A DNA stretch of 7,449 nucleotides from Thermoplasmata archaeon (GTDB lineage: Archaea > Thermoplasmatota > E2 > UBA202 > JdFR-43). The position numbers and the translations under genes are program-made. The notes beneath the pieces were generated by a model. It saw nothing but the letters and a program-made list of their open reading frames with translations, did not search any database and had not been told where the DNA came from. This document shows, piece by piece, positions 1-6,584 of this stretch. The stretch spans positions 1 through 7,449 of the forward strand of contig JAGHBD010000128.1 of assembly GCA_021161135.1 (NCBI GenBank). The letters run 5' to 3'. The number at the start of each line of letters is the position of its first letter. Positions within the stretch are counted from its first letter, which is position 1.

Positions 1-3000
1 CAGCTATATATCATACATTTTCTTCTCCAGGCACATATTATGTAACTCTTAAAGTTACGGATGACCAGGGAAATGAAGACACCGTTACAAAACGAGTATA
101 TGTTGGAGGAGTTATTTTTGAAGAAGATTTTAGAAGCGAAAAATTTCCACCTGATGGTTGGTTTATATATAGAGAAGGGGCTTTTGTTCCTGTAACTTGG
201 ACTAATTTCAATAACAATTCTATGGGGAGAAAACCTGTGGATGGATACTGTGCATTTCACGATTCAGCAAATGGCACAGAAGATTGGTTAGTTTCACCTC
301 AAATACACATCCCGGCAAGTGGTGCTACTCTTCAATTTGTTGAAAGAAATCATCGAATGGGAAGCTACTATGGGCACTCTATTTGGATATCAACTGGTTT
401 ACGGGATCCATCTAAAGGAGATTATACCAAGATTGGCGAATTTAGGAGCCTAGCAGGAGATTGGACTCTTAGAAGTGTTGATCTCTCCGCCTATGCAGGA
501 GAGGATGTGTATATTGCTTTTAGATACATGGGAGGCAAATCACAATGGTATATAGATGATGTAAAGATAATAAAAGGTAGATCTCCAGAAAAACCTGCTA
601 AACCTGTAGGAAAAACACGTATAGAGGCAGACCATCTAAAATTGGTGTTTGAGTATACCACTCATTCTATAGATCCAGACGGAGATAATATATACTATAA
701 ATTCGATTTTGGTGACAATCAAGTTACTTCATGGATTGGTCCATTCAAATCAGGAGAAAATGTCACAGTAGCTAAAATATGGTTATATCCTGGAATATAT
801 AAAATAAGAGTGAAAGCTATGGATGAACGCGGTTTAGAAAGTGAATGGTCAGAACCTCTTACGGTTAGAGTGGGAGTAATCCTCCTTTATGAGGATATGG
901 AAGGCGAATGGGCTTCAGATCCAGATGCAGGAGATTATTATTACACAGTTCCAGAGGATCCAAAGTATGGAAAATGGGATATTGATGGACAATGTACTCA
1001 TGCCCAGAATATAAGTAATCAAGATAGTCAAGAGGTGACAGGTCTTGGTTTTATAGGAGGTGCGTCTAATCCATTTACACATTACTGGTCACAGTTTTTC
1101 AATAGCGAATTCGATATGCCCATTTCTAATAGCGGTGCGTGTGCTGGAGTATGGTGGAGTGATGGAAATGGCGGGGATACCTATCAGAACGAATCGTTGA
1201 TAACTCCTGCTATCGATTGCAGTAAGTATAAGGAGGTTTATCTTTCATTTACAGGAACTTGGTATTGGAGCTTAGGCTCACCTGAACATAATTATGTTAA
1301 AATTTCTACAGATGGAGGACAAAGCTGGCAAATCGTAGCTGATCTATTAAATGATCCAATTTATGAGGTTGGAGAAGGAGCATTCGGAGGAGACGGATGG
1401 TGTTGGAATGAATACAGAGTGATTTTGGACATAAGTAAATATGCTGCTGGAAAACCAGCAGTTAAAATAGCTTGGAATGCCATCAATGAAAATGGAACTC
1501 TCCACAGCATTTTTACAGTCGATGATGTGGTTATTGCAGCTACGCCATCTCCAGTTAGTTGCGGTACAGGTTCAGTTAGCAGTCTTTCATCTAATGAAGC
1601 TACTGTAAAGGGATATGTTTATGATGTGGGAGGAGCTACAGAGGTAAGAATGTTATTTGTCTATGATACAGAACCACATCAAAACATTACCGAATATGCT
1701 TTTGTAAAAGATATGGGTACTGCTGACTCTACCAATACTTATTCATTTTCGATAGATTGCAAATTGGAGAACCTCAGTGCGGATACCACATATTACTATA
1801 GATTTGTTACCATTAACTATAATGGCACTTCATATGGTGAAGAACGTTCCTTTACAACTGCTAAATCTCTGCCTCACATCAATACATTAGATGCAAGAAA
1901 TATAGAAGTAGATAGTGCCGAATTATGTGCTTATTTAGATGTTATAGGTGAAAAAGAAGGGGCTAAAGTATGGTTTGTTTACGACACCTCCTACCATAGT
2001 AACTATCGATACTATAGATATTCTACACCGAAGGTTACCTATAAAGAGACAGGATATATTTACGAACTTATAAAAGATTTAGACCCAGATAAAGTATATC
2101 ATTATAGGGTGGTGGTACAAAATAGTAAAGGAACTTATCAGGGAGAGGATAAAACATTTAGAACCAGGGCTATAACAACAATTGAAAATGGATTAGATAA
2201 CTATGAATTAGAATGGATCACTGGTGGTGATAAAAGTTGGTATGGAGAATTTGACTATTATAAGTATGGATGGGACGCTGTAGAAAGTGGTAGAATAGCA
2301 GATAACCAAAAAAGCTGGCTCTCGACAAAAATTAAAGGTCCCGGAATACTCACATTTTGGTGGAAAGTTTCATCAGAAGAATACGGTGACTACCTTTCGG
2401 TTTGTATAGATGGTATAGAAAGAAAAAGCATTAGCGGAGAAGTTGACTGGACTAAAGAATATTTCATTTTGCCTCCTGGGTGGCATAACATCACATGGAA
2501 ATATGAGAAGAATTTAGCTGGCAGTTACGGCATGGATAGAGGATGGATCGATAAAGTACAATTTACTTTTTATCCAGTGTATAATTTTGATAGAAGAAAA
2601 TGTTATTCCAAGATACAGGATGCAATTGATGATGCGTATCCATATGATTATATATGGATATCAAATGGAACATATTATGAGAATGTTGTAGTCAACAAGA
2701 CCGTTGATTTGATTGGTGAAAATAGAAACACCACCATCATCGATGGTGGCGGCCGTGGAACCGTGCTGAAAGTCACTGCTGACTATGTGACAATATCTGG
2801 ATTCACTGCGCAAAACAGTGGGTCATACTGGGATGATGTGGGGATATATCTTGATGATGCCCAGCACTGCCGTATTGAGTACGTTATGACCAGCAACAAT
2901 AACCATGGCATCTACCTTGAGTCTTCCAACAACTGCATCATCACCAACACCAATGCCAGCAACAACTACTATGCCGGCATAAGGCTGATTTCTTCCAACA

Positions 3001-4211
3001 ACTGCATCATCACCAACACCAATGCCAGCAACAACTACAATGGCATTGAGCTGTATCATTCCAACAACTGCATCATCACCAACACCAATGCCAGCAACAA
3101 CGAGGTTGGCATCTGGCCACAATGTTCTACCAATTGCACCATCACTAACAACACTATCAGTAACAACTGGTATGGTATCTATCTTTCTTCTTCCAGTAAT
3201 AATCTAATCTATAACAACTACTTCAACAATACAATAAATGCCTATGACAATGGAAATAATATCTGGAACATTTCCAAAACAACAGGCACAAACATAATTG
3301 GCGGGCCATACTTGGGAGGAAACTATTGGAGTGACTATAATGGCGTCGATACAGATGGAGACGGGCTCGGCGATACAATGCTTCCATATAACTGCAACGG
3401 AGGAATTATAAGTGGAGGAGATTATCTACCTCTTACATCACCAAACTATGCTCCAATAGCTAAATTTGATTTTATGCCAAGATATCCAACTACAAATGAT
3501 ATCATCCAATTTACTGATACAAGCACTGATGTTGATGGAACCATTGTAAATTGGACATGGGACTTTGGTGATGGAAGTATAAGTTATGAACAAAACCCAC
3601 AACATCAATATGCAGATAATGGAACTTATACAGTTACTCTTACTGTAAGAGATAATGATGGAGCCACAGACACCATCAGCAAACAAATAACAATTGGATA
3701 TGTCTCTTTTACCCTTCACCTTACAAAGGGCTGGAATTTCATTACCATTCCAGTAAATGCAGGATTAACTGCAAAAAGCTTAGGAGAGAATATAACTGGA
3801 TGCACCACAATAAGCAAATGGAATAACAGCAAAGGAATGTTTGAATCATACTTACCGGGAATATCTCCAATAGAAGATGATTTTCCGATAGAAAATGGAA
3901 TGGGTTATTTCGTCTATGTTAATGAAAATGTTACCTTTAATGTAACTAGCACTCCAATAACCAGCGTTGATATAATTTTACCAGAAGGCTGGAATACTAT
4001 AGGGTGGTTTAAAGATACACCTACAACTGCTTCTGAAATTGCAGAGAACATAAGTAATTGTACCACAATAAGCAGATGGAATAACAGCAAAGAAATGTAT
4101 GAATCGTATTTACCAGGGATATCTCCTCCAGAAAGAAACTTTGTTGTAAGAAAGGGAATGGGAATATTTGTATATGTAAAAGAAGAGAGTAGATGGATAT
4201 GCAATGGATAA
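1..4211 (+). CDS. Giant modular extracellular/surface protein with PKD, jelly-roll, Fn3-like and NosD-like beta-helix domains (5' partial)
   Basis: The frame is open from base 3 to the TAA at 4209-4211 (1402 visible codons). It begins inside a PKD domain, so the true start and signal peptide lie upstream; the Met at 222 is internal. Domains by nucleotide: PKD end with GTYYVTLKVTD (3-107); choice-of-anchor-J-like jelly-roll, EDFRSEKFPPDGW to WYIDDVKI (about 108-578); PKD/Fn3-like with DPDGDNIYYKFDFGD (579-872); second jelly-roll (873-1541); two Fn3-like domains with TTYYYRFV and KVYHYRVVV (1542-2169); third jelly-roll with GPGILTFWWKVSS (2170-2570); NosD-like right-handed beta-helix (2575-3430) closing with GGNYWSDYNGVDTDGDGLGD, a likely Ca2+-binding loop; PKD with WTWDFGDGS (3447-3698); tandem GWN modules (3714-4208). 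No transmembrane or sorting tail is visible at its C-terminus. Many N-X-S/T sites suggest N-glycosylation. Probable role is adhesion, S-layer association or glycan binding; no catalytic residues are recognised, so the function is inferred from architecture only. Confidence 0.9.
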   Translation, partial: AIYHTFSSPGTYYVTLKVTDDQGNEDTVTKRVYVGGVIFEEDFRSEKFPPDGWFIYREGAFVPVTWTNFNNNSMGRKPVDGYCAFHDSANGTEDWLVSPQIHIPASGATLQFVERNHRMGSYYGHSIWISTGLRDPSKGDYTKIGEFRSLAGDWTLRSVDLSAYAGEDVYIAFRYMGGKSQWYIDDVKIIKGRSPEKPAKPVGKTRIEADHLKLVFEYTTHSIDPDGDNIYYKFDFGDNQVTSWIGPFKSGENVTVAKIWLYPGIYKIRVKAMDERGLESEWSEPLTVRVGVILLYEDMEGEWASDPDAGDYYYTVPEDPKYGKWDIDGQCTHAQNISNQDSQEVTGLGFIGGASNPFTHYWSQFFNSEFDMPISNSGACAGVWWSDGNGGDTYQNESLITPAIDCSKYKEVYLSFTGTWYWSLGSPEHNYVKISTDGGQSWQIVADLLNDPIYEVGEGAFGGDGWCWNEYRVILDISKYAAGKPAVKIAWNAINENGTLHSIFTVDDVVIAATPSPVSCGTGSVSSLSSNEATVKGYVYDVGGATEVRMLFVYDTEPHQNITEYAFVKDMGTADSTNTYSFSIDCKLENLSADTTYYYRFVTINYNGTSYGEERSFTTAKSLPHINTLDARNIEVDSAELCAYLDVIGEKEGAKVWFVYDTSYHSNYRYYRYSTPKVTYKETGYIYELIKDLDPDKVYHYRVVVQNSKGTYQGEDKTFRTRAITTIENGLDNYELEWITGGDKSWYGEFDYYKYGWDAVESGRIADNQKSWLSTKIKGPGILTFWWKVSSEEYGDYLSVCIDGIERKSISGEVDWTKEYFILPPGWHNITWKYEKNLAGSYGMDRGWIDKVQFTFYPVYNFDRRKCYSKIQDAIDDAYPYDYIWISNGTYYENVVVNKTVDLIGENRNTTIIDGGGRGTVLKVTADYVTISGFTAQNSGSYWDDVGIYLDDAQHCRIEYVMTSNNNHGIYLESSNNCIITNTNASNNYYAGIRLISSNNCIITNTNASNNYNGIELYHSNNCIITNTNASNNEVGIWPQCSTNCTITNNTISNNWYGIYLSSSSNNLIYNNYFNNTINAYDNGNNIWNISKTTGTNIIGGPYLGGNYWSDYNGVDTDGDGLGDTMLPYNCNGGIISGGDYLPLTSPNYAPIAKFDFMPRYPTTNDIIQFTDTSTDVDGTIVNWTWDFGDGSISYEQNPQHQYADNGTYTVTLTVRDNDGATDTISKQITIGYVSFTLHLTKGWNFITIPVNAGLTAKSLGENITGCTTISKWNNSKGMFESYLPGISPIEDDFPIENGMGYFVYVNENVTFNVTSTPITSVDIILPEGWNTIGWFKDTPTTASEIAENISNCTTISRWNNSKEMYESYLPGISPPERNFVVRKGMGIFVYVKEESRWICNG
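2925..3167 (+). repeat. Tandem beta-helix coil repeats, three identical 42-nt copies plus one degenerate copy
   Basis: A 42-base unit encoding SNNCIITNTNASNN occurs at 2925-2966, 2994-3035 and 3060-3101 with no difference between copies. A diverged fourth copy (STNCTITNNTISNN) lies at 3126-3167. Periods are 69, 66 and 66 bases, or 23, 22 and 22 residues, which is one turn of a right-handed beta-helix. The stretches between copies encode the variable part of each coil, such as YYAGIRLIS and YNGIELYH. Thirteen of the 14 codons in the unit end in C, unlike most of the gene, which favours A or T at the third position. In-frame coding and variable linkers make this a protein repeat rather than a non-coding array. 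Confidence 0.93.
3801..4124 (+). repeat. Duplicated C-terminal GWN module, 258-nt period
   Basis: The last roughly 165 residues of the giant protein are two copies of one module. Each contains GWN-[FT]-I, then ENI-x2-CTTIS-x-WNNSK-x-M-x-ESYLPGIS, then GMG-x-FVYV. The best-conserved DNA blocks are 3801-3866 and 4059-4124, which differ at 8 of 66 positions, four of them silent third-base changes. The spacing is exactly 258 bases (86 residues). Each module has a single Cys at the same place. I know similar GWN modules as C-terminal parts of archaeal surface proteins but cannot assign a ligand. Confidence 0.88.
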
Positions 4212-4936
4212 AACCCCTTTTGCCCTTGATTTTTTTATTCCCCCTCTTTTTATCTTTAGTAGCTGCACAACCGCATCCTATTGTCGGATATGCGTATTAC
4301 GTAGATGGCTCTCCAGCAGTAAATGCCATTGTTAATGTAACAAATCTCGATACAGGAGATAAAATCACAAATATAATTGTTGAGCAAACTGGGTATTACG
4401 AATTTGATGTAGGCAGCCCTGGTGTTGGATGGTCTAACGGAGATAGGATAAGGATACTAATAAGCGGAACCGGAGAACATAAAGGATGGGAAGGTACAGC
4501 AGTAATTACCTTAAATTTAACAGCACCATATCAAATAGTTCCCGATATTTATCTTTCATATAGAGGGGTTAAAATCCAAATTACAAAACCAAGTGAAGGG
4601 AGCGAAATATTCGGCAGAACATTTGTCATAGGCAAGGTGGAGGGAAAAGCAATTATTGATAGGGTGGAGATAAAAATAGACAAGGGAGAATGGATTCCAG
4701 CACACGGAACAAAAAATTGGAGTTATTTGTTAGATACAAAATATCTCGATGAAGGGAATCATACCATATATGCAAGGGCAATCATTAAAGGAGAAAATGC
4801 AAGCGTTGTAGCAGATGTAGCCTCGGTGCAGATTATTGTAAAAGTTACAGAAAGTAAAGATGCACCGTCTTTTGAGGCTATTTATCTAATGCTCATTCTC
4901 CTTACCCTTATATCTGTCAAAAAACTCAGATTATAA
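4193..4936 (+). CDS. Small secreted surface protein with two beta-sandwich domains and a C-terminal sorting-like membrane tail
   Basis: 247 aa from the ATG at 4193; a second ATG at 4199 (residue 3) is equally possible. The N-terminus has K7, then a Leu/Phe-rich core, and a likely cleavage site after VAA (residue 25), so it is a Sec signal peptide. Residues about 28-120 resemble a carboxypeptidase-regulatory/CnaB-like fold (IVGYAYYVDGSPAVNAIVNV, then TGYYEFDV). Residues about 123-219 resemble a bacterial Ig-like domain of the Big_7 type (ITKPSEGSEIFG, WSYLLDTKYLDEGNHTIYAR). The tail has PSFE (225-228), a hydrophobic stretch (229-242) and KKLR, the layout of archaeal PGF-CTERM-like signals with Ser for Gly. 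The gene begins inside the last 19 bases of the giant-protein gene, which implies co-transcription and perhaps translational coupling. No promoter is visible between them. It may anchor or organise the giant protein at the cell surface, but that is inference. Confidence 0.85.
   Translation: MDMQWIKPLLPLIFLFPLFLSLVAAQPHPIVGYAYYVDGSPAVNAIVNVTNLDTGDKITNIIVEQTGYYEFDVGSPGVGWSNGDRIRILISGTGEHKGWEGTAVITLNLTAPYQIVPDIYLSYRGVKIQITKPSEGSEIFGRTFVIGKVEGKAIIDRVEIKIDKGEWIPAHGTKNWSYLLDTKYLDEGNHTIYARAIIKGENASVVADVASVQIIVKVTESKDAPSFEAIYLMLILLTLISVKKLRL
4230..4251 (+). other. Oligo-T tracts early in the downstream reading frame (possible attenuating termination signal)
   Basis: A T7 run at 4230-4236 and a T5 run at 4247-4251 lie 19-40 bases after the giant gene's stop codon. 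They code for Phe and Leu in the next protein's signal peptide. Archaeal RNA polymerase can terminate at oligo-T on the non-template strand, so partial termination here is possible. Signal-peptide coding alone is enough to explain the composition, hence the low confidence. Confidence 0.25.
4919..4924 (-). terminator. Oligo-T terminator candidate for the TFB-RlmE unit
   Basis: On the - strand the RlmE stop TGA (4928-4926) is followed after one base by TTTTTT (4924-4919). This fits the hairpin-independent T-tract terminators of euryarchaea. It lies inside the 3' end of the convergent surface-protein gene, so transcription of the two units would meet here. Confidence 0.45.
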
Positions 4937-5525
4937 AATCTCTCCTAAACCCCTTTGCAATTATGTATATTTCCGAACTCTGTTTCCTACTTGCTTGAGG
5001 AGAATGAGCCTTAACCATTCTGAAATTTTTCCTTACCTTTTCAAGAAATGCTGGATAATCTTCACCTTCAAATATTTTGCACACAAAATTGCCGCCATCT
5101 CTAAGGAAATGTTTTGCTATTTTTAATGCATTCTCGCACAGCCACACACTCCTCGCCTGATCCATTGTATAGTTGCCGGTAATATTTGGAGATGCATCAC
5201 TTATGACAACATCCGCTTCATCTATGTGTTCCCCAATCTTTTCAATGATTTCATCCTTCGTTATGTCTCCCTTAACAAAAATTACCTTATCCAGCGGTTT
5301 CATCGGCTGCAAATCAACGGCTACTACAACGCTTGCATATTTTGCTGCAATCTGGCTCCAGCCGCCTGGCGAGGCGCCCAGATCTATGACAATGCAGCCT
5401 TTTTTTAATACTCTGTATCTATTTTGAATCTGTAAAAGTTTGAAGGCGGAGCGGGCTCTATAACCCTGCTTTTTCGCCTCCTTATAATAATGGTCTCGTT
5501 TCCTTTCTGCATACCACCTTGTCAT
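4926..5525 (-). CDS. rlmE: 23S rRNA (uridine-2'-O-)-methyltransferase, RlmE/FtsJ family
   Basis: 199 aa, close to the usual length for the family without the C-terminal TRAM extension found in some archaeal members. In the family the enzyme transfers a methyl group from S-adenosylmethionine to the 2'-OH of a uridine in the 23S rRNA A-loop, acting on the large ribosomal subunit in the cytoplasm. The N-terminus has the basic RNA-binding pattern HYYKEAKKQGYRARSAFKL. The SAM-binding motif is DLGASPGGWSQ (48-58), followed by the acidic strand end VAVDL (68-72). All four catalytic residues of the K-D-K-E tetrad are present: K29, D110 (in SDASPNITG), K150 (in VCKIFEG) and E185 (in SSEIYI). The start is fixed by TAATG, where the ATG shares its A with the TFB stop, so translation is probably coupled. 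The 3' end overlaps the convergent surface gene by 11 bases. The exact target nucleotide in this organism is inferred from the family. Confidence 0.94.
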   Translation of the reverse strand: MTRWYAERKRDHYYKEAKKQGYRARSAFKLLQIQNRYRVLKKGCIVIDLGASPGGWSQIAAKYASVVVAVDLQPMKPLDKVIFVKGDITKDEIIEKIGEHIDEADVVISDASPNITGNYTMDQARSVWLCENALKIAKHFLRDGGNFVCKIFEGEDYPAFLEKVRKNFRMVKAHSPQASRKQSSEIYIIAKGFRRDFII

Positions 5526-6463
5526 TACAGCACAACATCCAGATCAAGTTCTTCTGCCAGCTCTTTATATCTGTTTCTTATTGTAACCTCTGTAACCCCC
5601 GCCACATCTGCAACCTCTCGCTGCGTCCTTCTCTCGCCGCACAATATGGAGGCGATGTAAATGGCTGCTGCAGCCACACCTGTTGGCCCCCTCCCAGATG
5701 TGAGCTCCTTTTCCTCAGCCTGCCTGAGTATTTCCAGAGCCTTTGTTTTTGTATCCTCACTGAGCCCCAGTTCGCTGCAGAATCTCTCCACATAATCCTG
5801 CGGGGAGGTTGGCATAAGTTTTAATGTTAGCTCTCTTGCGAGGAAGCGGTACGTTCTTCCTATTTCTTTTCTATCAACTTTTGAGGCAGCGGCTATTTCA
5901 TCTAAGGTGCGAGGCACACCACACTGGCGGCAGGCTGCATATACTGCTGCTGCTGTCACACCTTCGATGCTTCTTCCTCTGATAAGATTCTTTTCCACAG
6001 CCCTCCTGTAAACCATTGCCGCCGCCTCTCTTACATTCCTTGGCAGGCCCATGTTGGATGAAATTCTGTCCAGTTCTGACAAAGCAGATGCAAGATTTCT
6101 TTCAGATGCTCCACCAACCCTTATTCTGCGCTGCCATTTCCTGAGCCTGTAAAGCTGTGCCCTGTTTCTTGTTGGAATGGACTTGCCATAACTGTCCTTA
6201 TTCTTCCATCCGATTACAGTGCTTAATCCCTTATCCGCTGCCGTATAGTCGAGTGGAGCTCCTGTTCTTGCCCTCTTTTCTCTCTGCTCTGGATCAAAAG
6301 CCCTCCATTCTGGTCCTTGATCAATATATGCATCGTCTATAACCAATCCGCAATCCTGACACACTAACTCGCCCCTTTCATAGTCCTGAATAAGATGCGT
6401 GGATCCACATTCAGGACATTTCTCAATCTCCTCAACTTCAGCTTTTTTTCTCACCATTTTCAT
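5525..6463 (-). CDS. tfb: Transcription initiation factor IIB (TFB)
   Basis: 312 aa from the ATG at 6463. A TTG at 6469 (+2 residues) and an ATG at 6457 (-2 residues) are alternatives; I chose 6463 because it is a normal start about 18 bases after the expected transcription start. Residue numbers below count from the TTG. TFB bridges TBP on the TATA box to RNA polymerase and is required for promoter opening. The N-terminal zinc ribbon is C18-x2-C21 and C37-x2-C40. The B-reader/linker region follows, with [19 protein letters not shown] (52-70). Two cyclin-fold repeats occupy about 120-205 ([30 protein letters not shown]) and 215-305 ([20 protein letters not shown]). The second ends in a BRE-contacting helix-turn-helix, [20 protein letters not shown] (282-301). 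The protein is full length with no missing motif. It is the first gene of a two-gene unit with rlmE. Whether the genome has more TFB copies cannot be told here. Confidence 0.96.
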   Translation of the reverse strand: MKMVRKKAEVEEIEKCPECGSTHLIQDYERGELVCQDCGLVIDDAYIDQGPEWRAFDPEQREKRARTGAPLDYTAADKGLSTVIGWKNKDSYGKSIPTRNRAQLYRLRKWQRRIRVGGASERNLASALSELDRISSNMGLPRNVREAAAMVYRRAVEKNLIRGRSIEGVTAAAVYAACRQCGVPRTLDEIAAASKVDRKEIGRTYRFLARELTLKLMPTSPQDYVERFCSELGLSEDTKTKALEILRQAEEKELTSGRGPTGVAAAAIYIASILCGERRTQREVADVAGVTEVTIRNRYKELAEELDLDVVL

Positions 6464-6503
6464 CCCCAAAATTTTTAAACTTTGTGGTGTAAAGTCCTTC
6501 TAC

Positions 6504-6518
6504 TATATAAATGTTTCG
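6504..6518 (-). promoter_or_regulatory. Archaeal BRE/TATA promoter for tfb-rlmE
   Basis: Read on the - strand, CGAAACA (6518-6512) is followed by TTTATATA (6511-6504), a good match to a purine-rich BRE plus TATA box. The expected start site, about 25 bases on, falls near 6482. That leaves an 18-base leader before the ATG at 6463. A GGGG run directly before that ATG is too close to serve as a normal ribosome binding site. Confidence 0.7.
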
Positions 6519-6553
6519 CCCATTTTTGCAACCTTGTCCAAATTTTACAACGC

Positions 6554-6567
6554 CATATTTAAATATG
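6554..6567 (+). promoter_or_regulatory. Palindromic TATA box for the reductase gene
   Basis: CATATTTAAATATG is a perfect 14-base inverted repeat with TTTAAATA at its centre. Its centre lies about 25 bases before the GTG at 6585, the usual TATA-to-start-site distance in archaea, so the start codon should coincide with the mRNA 5' end. No clear BRE is seen upstream (ACAACGC). Confidence 0.65.
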
Positions 6568-6584
6568 CATGAAAAAATATTGTC

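Larger units (their letters stand above)
6470..6584. other. Divergent intergenic region between tfb and the reductase gene
   Basis: This AT-rich spacer holds one TATA element for each direction, about 50 bases apart centre to centre. Apart from these two elements I see no hairpin, small gene or second operator-like repeat. Confidence 0.7.

Noticed and set aside
222..224. ATG at 222 as the start of the giant protein
   Set aside because: The same frame is open back to base 3 and encodes the end of a PKD domain and the beginning of the first jelly-roll, so this Met is internal.
2925..3101. CRISPR-like layout: three identical 42-base repeats with 27- and 24-base spacers
   Set aside because: The repeats are in frame, encode SNNCIITNTNASNN, and their spacing equals one beta-helix turn. 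The repeats are also longer than the spacers, and a diverged fourth coil follows.
2823..3207. Antisense 99-codon frame (2823-3122) and overlapping + strand 61-codon frame (3022-3207)
   Set aside because: Both are made by the coil repeats read in other frames; they show low-complexity repeats and no independent start signals.
3438..4204. Two antisense frames of 93 and 96 codons opposite the PKD and GWN modules
   Set aside because: They lie wholly within a well-supported coding region, have no recognisable domain, and only mirror its codons.
4193..4211. Frameshift splitting one longer anchored protein into two
   Set aside because: The downstream product has its own signal peptide with a good cleavage site, and the upstream protein ends cleanly after a complete second module, so two genes fit better.
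5173..6342. Short + strand frames opposite rlmE and tfb, and a second - strand frame at 5578-5793
   Set aside because: They are shadows of two genes with complete catalytic and structural motifs; none has a promoter or family signature.
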